The notes under the pieces were generated by a model. The model was given only the letters and a program-made list of their open reading frames with translations. It searched no databases and was not told where the DNA came from. The translations under genes and the position numbers were made by a program. Shown here piece after piece: positions 60,101 to 64,000 of a DNA stretch of 64,000 nucleotides; position 1 is the first letter of the stretch, and every line of letters starts with the position of its first letter. The stretch covers positions 639,001 to 703,000 of the forward strand of contig BSBK01002799.1 in assembly GCA_027943335.1 (NCBI GenBank), given 5' to 3'. This stretch comes from Chamaecyparis obtusa (Eukaryota; Streptophyta; Pinopsida; Cupressales; Cupressaceae).

Positions 60101-61463
60101 TGGTATTTTAGTCTCTCACTATTGGCAGAATAATTTTTGGGTGAATTTTTCTGAAATTGATCAAGGTTTCAACAACATTCAATTATCTCTCAATGTTGTG
60201 TCTCTTTACCCTTCTCTTGAGGATGAGATAATATGGAATGTTGATCCAAGTGGCCAATTTAAAGTTTCTACTATTTTTGCTACTAAGGAAAAGGGTATTC
60301 AACCCTTTTGGTCCTATGCATGGATCAAGGGCCTCAGACCAAAAATTAATATCTTCTATTGGATAATGCTCCAAAATAAAATTCTAACTCTGGACAATCT
60401 ACAAAAAAGAGGCATTAATGTGGTTAATAGGTGTTCTCTATGTAAAAATGGATTTGAAGATAGAGATCATTTGTTCCTGAGTTGTGCTTATACTCAACTT
60501 GTTTGGACTGAGATACTTAATTATTGGAGCCTAACTTGGGTTCATCAAAACAATGTTGAACTCTCTTTTAAAAGTTGTAAATGCCCTTCGAAAGACCATG
60601 ATGTTCAATTTCTTTGGAAATTAACTCTCCCTCATCTTTGGTGGGGCATTTGGAAAGAAAGAAACAATAGAATATTTAGAAATAAGGAGATACCAGGATG
60701 GGTTCTTGGATAGAATATCACAAGAGCTATTAAGGAGAATTTTAAATCTCAAAGGAAAACTATTCCAACCTTCCACTTAGATACTCCTTTGCGATCTGAA
60801 AAGCCTATTCAGAATACTGATAATCCAAGATTGTCTATAATTTGGTATTCTCCCCGTAATGGTTGGATAAACGGGAACTTTGATGGAGCAGCTAAGGGCA
60901 ATCCAGGAAGAGCAGGATGTGGAGGAGTTTTGAGAGATCATGTGGGTAATATAATAGATGCTATTGCTATTCCAATTGGTCATTCTCACAGTCATATTGC
61001 TGAAGCTACTGCTACCCTTAACACTATAAAGCTAGCAGTTGATCTGGGATACCCTAACCTATGGTTGGAAGGTGATTCTATGAATATTGTTAATATTTTG
61101 AATAATAAAAGCTCTATATCATGGACGATAGAAGCAACGGTCATGGAGATCAAATCCCTAATGAATAAGTTTGAAAAAATCGTCATATCCCACACATATC
61201 AAGAAGCCAATAGGGTTGCTGACTAGATAGCTAATTATGCTGTTTAGGTGGGGTATAAGGTGAGGTGGCTTGATTATTTATATAAGCATGCTGATTTAAA
61301 TGCCATCATTTATTATGATGCCGTTCACTCCAAAGTGGGAAAGATTTGTCAGGATTAGAATCTTAATGATTTTTTGGAATGGCCTCACGAATGTCAGTTT
61401 ATCCTCCCCGAGGAAGTACTCTCACATGAATGTTACGTGGCCTCTACACGTATCTATGAATAA
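57189..61463 (+). pseudogene. LINE ORF2: endonuclease, reverse transcriptase, RNase H
   Basis: One frame of 1425 codons runs from ATG (57189) to TAA (61461) with no frameshift but ten in-frame TAG codons (57948, 58053, 58122, 58230, 58659, 59949, 60711, 61224, 61245, 61356). Endonuclease motifs are intact: SWNIRG, LQETK, NIYAPN, MGDFNVPL, ARLDRAL, GSDHFPL. RT shows DKAPGPDGFPMFFF, DQFRPISLCNSYKIISKVLN, NGFIPGRQILNSI, VDIAKAYDRVDW, GLRQGDPLSPILF and the catalytic FVDD (residue ~689). A zf-RVT region (CSLCKNGFEDRDHLFLSC) and RNase H with the D-E-D-D set (FDGAAKGNPG, AEATATL, EGDSMN, RVAD) complete it. Only the amber codons break the protein. Confidence 0.95.
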
Positions 61464-61563
61464 GAAAATCCCAGTTGAAGTAATGAAAACCTAGTATCAT
61501 TTTAATCCTTTTGTTTTCTGTGCTTGTTTATCTCTGGTTCTCGGCTCACTCTGTATTATGCAA

Positions 61564-63210
61564 ATGGGGGGTGCTCCGCGGAAGCAAGAACCCAAAAAAT
61601 GTGATGATTGGAAGGCTCGGAAGGATGTATGGAACATTTTGTAAAAAGGGAAGGTGTCCAGCTACCTAGAGAGATTGCATGGTTTTAAACCTCATGTCAC
61701 GACAACCTTTTTTAAAAATTGATCTAGGGATAGGGTCACTCTTCATGGAGTCACTGTGAATTTAACGGAGGATTTCATTGCCGAGATTACTGGGCTCTCC
61801 ACGAATGGAATTAAGTTCACCAAACAAACAAGTATTTCCAATGCTGCCTACAAAAAATTCCCGAAGTCAGATACTGAAGAGAAAAAACTAGAAAAGAGTG
61901 GAAATTTCTTTGATGTGGATCAGATAAAAGAAATCTAGAGGGATGTGCTTTGCTGTATCCATGAGTATTTCATCCTTGATGGTAGAAATAAAAGGGGTCA
62001 TAAATTTCATTTTGTTTTTCTCAATCATTTCAGACATAAGGACAAAATCTCTTTCCCCTTCTACCTATGGTTTTCTTTGCTTCAAAGTTTACATGCTCAT
62101 AGGTTGAAGGAGTCTCGTCCTATTTTACATGAAGGTCTGATTCTCCTCATAGAGGGTTATTGTAAAAATAAATCCATTTCCTCCACCCCTTTTGATAGAC
62201 AAAAGGGTTCTCATTCTAAATATAAAAAGGAGGAGGACAATGCTAAAGGCAAAGAGAAGGTTTCTAAACGTAAGCCCTCTATTTCTCAGAAATATATTGT
62301 GGAAGAGGTTTCTGAGCCCGAGAATACTGGAAGCTCTGAGAATGATAGTTGGGAGGAAGAGGAGGGAATGGATGTTGGGGATTTTAGTTCCAATCTGGAA
62401 GGATACCCAGAGACCAAGGGAAAAAATGAGAAAGGGAATGAGAAAGACATAAGCGAAGAAAAATCCGAACAGAGCCACCCTGATAATGAGGGCTATCAGG
62501 CAGTTTCTGGTGGAGGCGACAAAGACAAAGAAAAAATTATTAAGAACTCTGTTGATATGGGAGAAAAGGATCATATGGCTAAACCAACCTCTCCTATTAT
62601 GGAGACTGGAGGCTAAGAAAAGGAGGGCTTTGTTCAGAATGAGAATCCGGTTGAGATTAGGGAGGAAGGACAGATGGATAAGGAGGAATATGTTGACAAG
62701 AAGGGTCCTTCTCCTCATGAGGATGTGGGAGGCACCAGAGACTCTCCGTAGGGGGAAACCAAACTTTCCTTCCTGCTTTCTGCTAAACTCAAATCTGACT
62801 CCATTCTCCAGGTTGATTTGTGGATCTATAATGAACTAATGAAGCTGAAGAAGAAAGTGGAAACCTTGCATAAAATCCAGGAGACTGACCGTGCTAAAAT
62901 CAGGCAACTGGAAGAGAAAATGGGAGATATACTGAACAAACTCAATAACTATGAGCAAAATCTCAGAATGCTCATCAAGGAAAGTGGTACAAGGATGGAA
63001 CAAGTTACTTCTAGCATCTGTGCTACTGCTGCGAGCCTTGGTAAAAGAGCTAATGAAGAAATAACTTCTTGCGAGGGCCCAAGCAAGAGAACAAGGCAGA
63101 GTTCGAGGATGAAAGCCCTAAAAGTTGCTGCTGCCCTAGCTGTGGATCCCATTCTGGATACTGCTACAATTGGTAAGGAGGCAATCAAGATGATAATGGA
63201 GCTGCAATAG
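61564..63210 (+). pseudogene. LINE ORF3: conserved plant domain plus coiled coil, function unknown
   Basis: A single frame of 549 codons starts 100 bases after the ORF2 stop. It has five internal stops (61642 TAA, 61720 TGA, 61936 TAG, 62614 TAA, 62749 TAG) but no frameshift. Residues ~25-200 form a folded-looking domain (SYLERLHGFKPHVTTTF, GVTVNLTEDFIAEITGLS, HEYFILDGRNKRGHKFHF, DKISFPFYLWFSLLQS). I associate this domain with abundant hypothetical proteins of conifers and with putative plant transposon proteins. Then come a charged Lys/Glu-rich linker, a heptad-rich helix from ~62818 (ELMKLKKKVETLHKI ... KIRQLEEKMGDILNKL), and a basic patch GPSKRTRQSSRMK that could be a nuclear signal. The role is unknown; packaging or nucleic-acid binding is speculation. 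Confidence 0.75.
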
Positions 63211-63508
63211 CACCTTTGGGTTTTGTTCTCTGGTTTTTGTCCTATTGTGGTCCATTGTCTGGATGTTATATTTGGTCCTGGTTTCTGGTCCCTTTAACTG
63301 GTTTTCGGTCTGATATTTTTGTGGTTCCAGGTCCTTGTAAAACTTGGGAACTTTCTTTGATTGTGGTTTCAGGTCCCTGTAAAACCTGATTTTGTCTCTA
63401 CTTAATGTAGGTTTCTGGGCTGCTCCTCCTGGTGGTTTTTTGCTTTATCTTTCCTAGATGTTAAAGGGTTTTGGGTTCCCTTCAAAACCTATTTTTACCT
63501 TAATCTAA
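63211..63508 (+). other. LINE 3' untranslated region
   Basis: T- and G-rich sequence with GGTTTCTGGTCC-like phrases and a 27-bp direct repeat (63320-63346 and 63362-63388, core CAGGTCC(T/C)TGTAAAAC). It ends TTACCTTAATCTA without a poly(A) run. Confidence 0.7.
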
Positions 63509-63525
63509 AACATCAATTACATGAA
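63509..63525 (+). repeat. TSD of the LINE, right copy (17 bp)
   Basis: Exact copy of 55334-55350. Confidence 0.9.
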
Positions 63526-64000
63526 TCAAAGATGCAAACCCTCTCAACGTTCTGGAACAAGTAGCAAACTTTTCAATTTCAATGGACTGGTTACTTTATT
63601 GCACCTAGGAGATGTTGGTGAAATCCACACATGTTTTCAGATGTTGGCGTTGTTACCTGTCTAAGGTCGACATCATTTAGCTGTTTAAGTTGGCCCCCAT
63701 TTCTAGACGCTTTGAATCCTCCACAAGGTAGAGCAGTTTATGCATTCATTGGTGTACCATAGCTGCACTGAAGTCCAAATTTCCAATATGATGAGGATAC
63801 TACCCCAGCTTATCAGAATTATAGATGGAACACTTGATTGTAAACTCAAACTACTAGAGGATTTCAGTTTCATGGATCAAAAAATAGCCAAACGTTTGAT
63901 GATCAATCCAAACATTTGGTACCACAGCCTCTAGAACAACCTTCTTCCCATGATGGACATTCTGAAGAATGTATTTTAGTCCAAGATGTACTCATTTAAT
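63526..64000. other. Right flank, unassigned
   Basis: Continues the sequence interrupted by the LINE. An open frame at 63740-63934 follows an acceptor-like CCACAAG but has no recognised domain. Confidence 0.35.

Larger units (their letters stand above)
55351..63508 (+). mobile_element. L1-type LINE with three ORFs (8158 bp)
   Basis: Bounded by a perfect 17-bp TSD. It contains ORF1 (nucleic-acid-binding, DUF4283 plus zinc knuckle), ORF2 (endonuclease, RT, zf-RVT, RNase H) and a third open frame, ORF3. The 5' end is only 11 bases before the first ATG, so it may be slightly 5' truncated. No poly(A) tail is present; the 3' end is TTTTTACCTTAATCTA. Plant L1-type elements with C-terminal RNase H usually carry two ORFs, so ORF3 inside the TSD bounds is unusual. 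Confidence 0.9.

Noticed and set aside
57189..61463. Alternative genetic code or stop-codon reassignment to explain the TAG codons
   Set aside because: This is nuclear plant DNA with TAG, TAA and TGA interrupting other elements nearby, so reassignment is not plausible. The bias is kept only as a decay or readthrough question.

Overview
This is plant nuclear DNA made almost entirely of transposable elements. No bacterial gene, rRNA or tRNA gene is visible. The clues are tRNA-Met-primed Ty1/copia elements, Ty3/gypsy Tat-lineage elements with dual RNase H, an L1-type LINE with its own RNase H, plant mobile domain (PMD) proteins and AIR9-like exons. A very large Tat element and a LINE-linked protein type that I associate with conifer sequences suggest a seed plant with a large genome, probably a gymnosperm. 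That placement is inference.

Layout from left to right: (1) positions 1-~2970 are the 3' end of a Tat element (Tat-A): an antisense PMD gene, a polypurine tract and a 3' LTR that abuts a host-like exon (~2971-3378). (2) 3379-~6900 is unassigned, with a tRNA-derived SINE-like head near 5090-5225. (3) ~6900-9903 is a decayed minus-strand Ty3/gypsy fragment (Gyp-F). (4) 9904-30978 is a plus-strand copia (Cop-E) carrying two nested insertions. Cop-D (10846-17801, minus, complete, TSD AAGAG) sits in its 5' LTR. Tat-C (18908-28541, minus, non-autonomous, TSD AAGGG/AAGGA) sits in its gag. Cop-E is cut off in pol. (5) 30979-36381 holds an LTR-like stretch, a duplicated palindrome-bearing repeat, AT-rich tandem repeats and two AIR9-like exons with stops. 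(6) 36387-53203 is Tat-B, a structurally complete 16.8-kb Tat element with two 910-bp LTRs and TSD ATACC. It has leader, gag, protease, RT, RNase H, second RNase H and integrase, then an antisense spliced PMD gene before the 3' LTR. (7) 53209-55333 is unassigned. (8) 55351-63508 is an 8.16-kb LINE flanked by a perfect 17-bp TSD. Besides ORF1 and ORF2 it carries a third open frame (ORF3) downstream of ORF2. (9) 63526-64000 is unassigned flank.

No element looks able to move by itself now: all coding regions contain stops or changed catalytic residues. The most interesting signals are the LINE ORF3, the amber-only decay of the LINE ORF2, the conserved antisense PMD gene in two Tat elements, and irregular arrays of short CG-centred motifs. 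Those motifs differ between the three Tat elements but sit at matching places: just after the PBS and inside the first intron of the antisense gene.
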